A stretch of DNA of 64,000 bases, from positions 3,162,001 to 3,226,000 of the forward strand of contig VCCP01000001.1 in the NCBI GenBank assembly GCA_005765155.1, written 5' to 3'. This DNA comes from Zelopaecilomyces penicillatus (taxonomy: Eukaryota > Ascomycota > Sordariomycetes > Hypocreales > Pseudodiploosporaceae). Below the pieces are notes generated by a model. The model was not told the origin of the DNA. It saw nothing but the letters and a program-made list of their open reading frames with translations, and searched no databases. The position numbers and the translations under genes were made by a program. How positions within the stretch are numbered: the first letter of the stretch is position 1; the number at the start of each line of letters is the position of its first letter. Below are positions 63,721 through 64,000 of the stretch, piece after piece.

Positions 63721-64000
63721 ATAATATATATATTTTATTATTCTTTATCTTTATATTATAAAGATCTATATTATTAAAAAAGATTTTAATCTTTTATTAA
63801 AAAATTAGATAATATATTAAGGATATAATAGAAATAAGAAGATTTATATAATAATATAAAAGTAATTTAATTATCTTTTTTAATTAATTTATATAAATAA
63901 TAAAGAGAATAAGATTTATTTATAATTTAATAAAAATATTAATATATTATTATAATAATATAATAATCTATATATTATATTATAATTATAGTATATATTA
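63721..64000. other. A/T-rich sequence at the window end
   Basis: No motif recognised. It may be the 3' part of the LINE or flanking repeat sequence. It does not resume element A. Confidence 0.4.

Noticed and set aside
1..64000. Mitochondrial DNA
   Set aside because: Low GC alone might suggest it, but the genes are nuclear with spliceosomal introns, and the A/T part holds LTR and LINE elements.

Overview
The window is nuclear DNA of a filamentous ascomycete (Pezizomycotina). It has three intact housekeeping genes with short spliceosomal introns (47-83 nt, GT...AG). They sit in small islands of normal base composition, surrounded by long stretches made almost only of A and T. Where the A/T stretches can still be read they are dead transposons, and copies of the same repeat differ almost entirely by C/T and G/A transitions. 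That is the signature of repeat-induced point mutation (RIP). Genus and species cannot be named from this sequence.

Gene islands. (1) About 28.96-31.43 kb: cytosolic seryl-tRNA synthetase (SES1), minus strand, seven exons, 458 aa. (2) About 32.16-35.56 kb: the nuclear 5'-3' exoribonuclease RAT1/XRN2, minus strand, three exons, 944 aa. These two are separated by two perfect tandem arrays (an 8-mer and a 9-mer) at 31.44-32.08 kb. (3) About 55.2-56.2 kb: a Rheb-type small GTPase (RHB1), minus strand, four exons, 186 aa. Its stop codon lies on the edge of the A/T-rich sequence. The genes serve translation, nuclear RNA decay and transcription termination, and TOR signalling. They are neighbours, not a pathway.

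A/T-rich compartment. A Ty3/gypsy retrotransposon lies complete on the minus strand at 46,572-53,075, with two 163-bp LTRs and a decayed reverse transcriptase around 50.6 kb. A second, truncated copy lies on the plus strand at 14,847-17,493, and another LTR end opens the window (1-124). A 1.9-2.0 kb element is present three times: 17,494-19,385 (+), 58,436-60,436 (+) and 39,478-about 41,420 (inverted). A less mutated LINE on the plus strand starts at about 60,437 and keeps one reading frame over all its recognisable reverse-transcriptase motifs. Another repeat family has two long and three partial copies between 3 and 12.3 kb. Smaller repeat pairs lie at 12.5/23.6, 21.7/56.5 and 44.1/53.4 kb.

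Simple tandem arrays are numerous and nearly perfect (units of 4, 6, 8, 9, 22, 23 and 27 bp), so they look younger than the RIP damage around them. In two cases the other copy of the same dispersed repeat still has the unexpanded one- or two-unit form. No tRNA, rRNA or CRISPR array was recognised. The A/T-rich regions hold no credible open gene.
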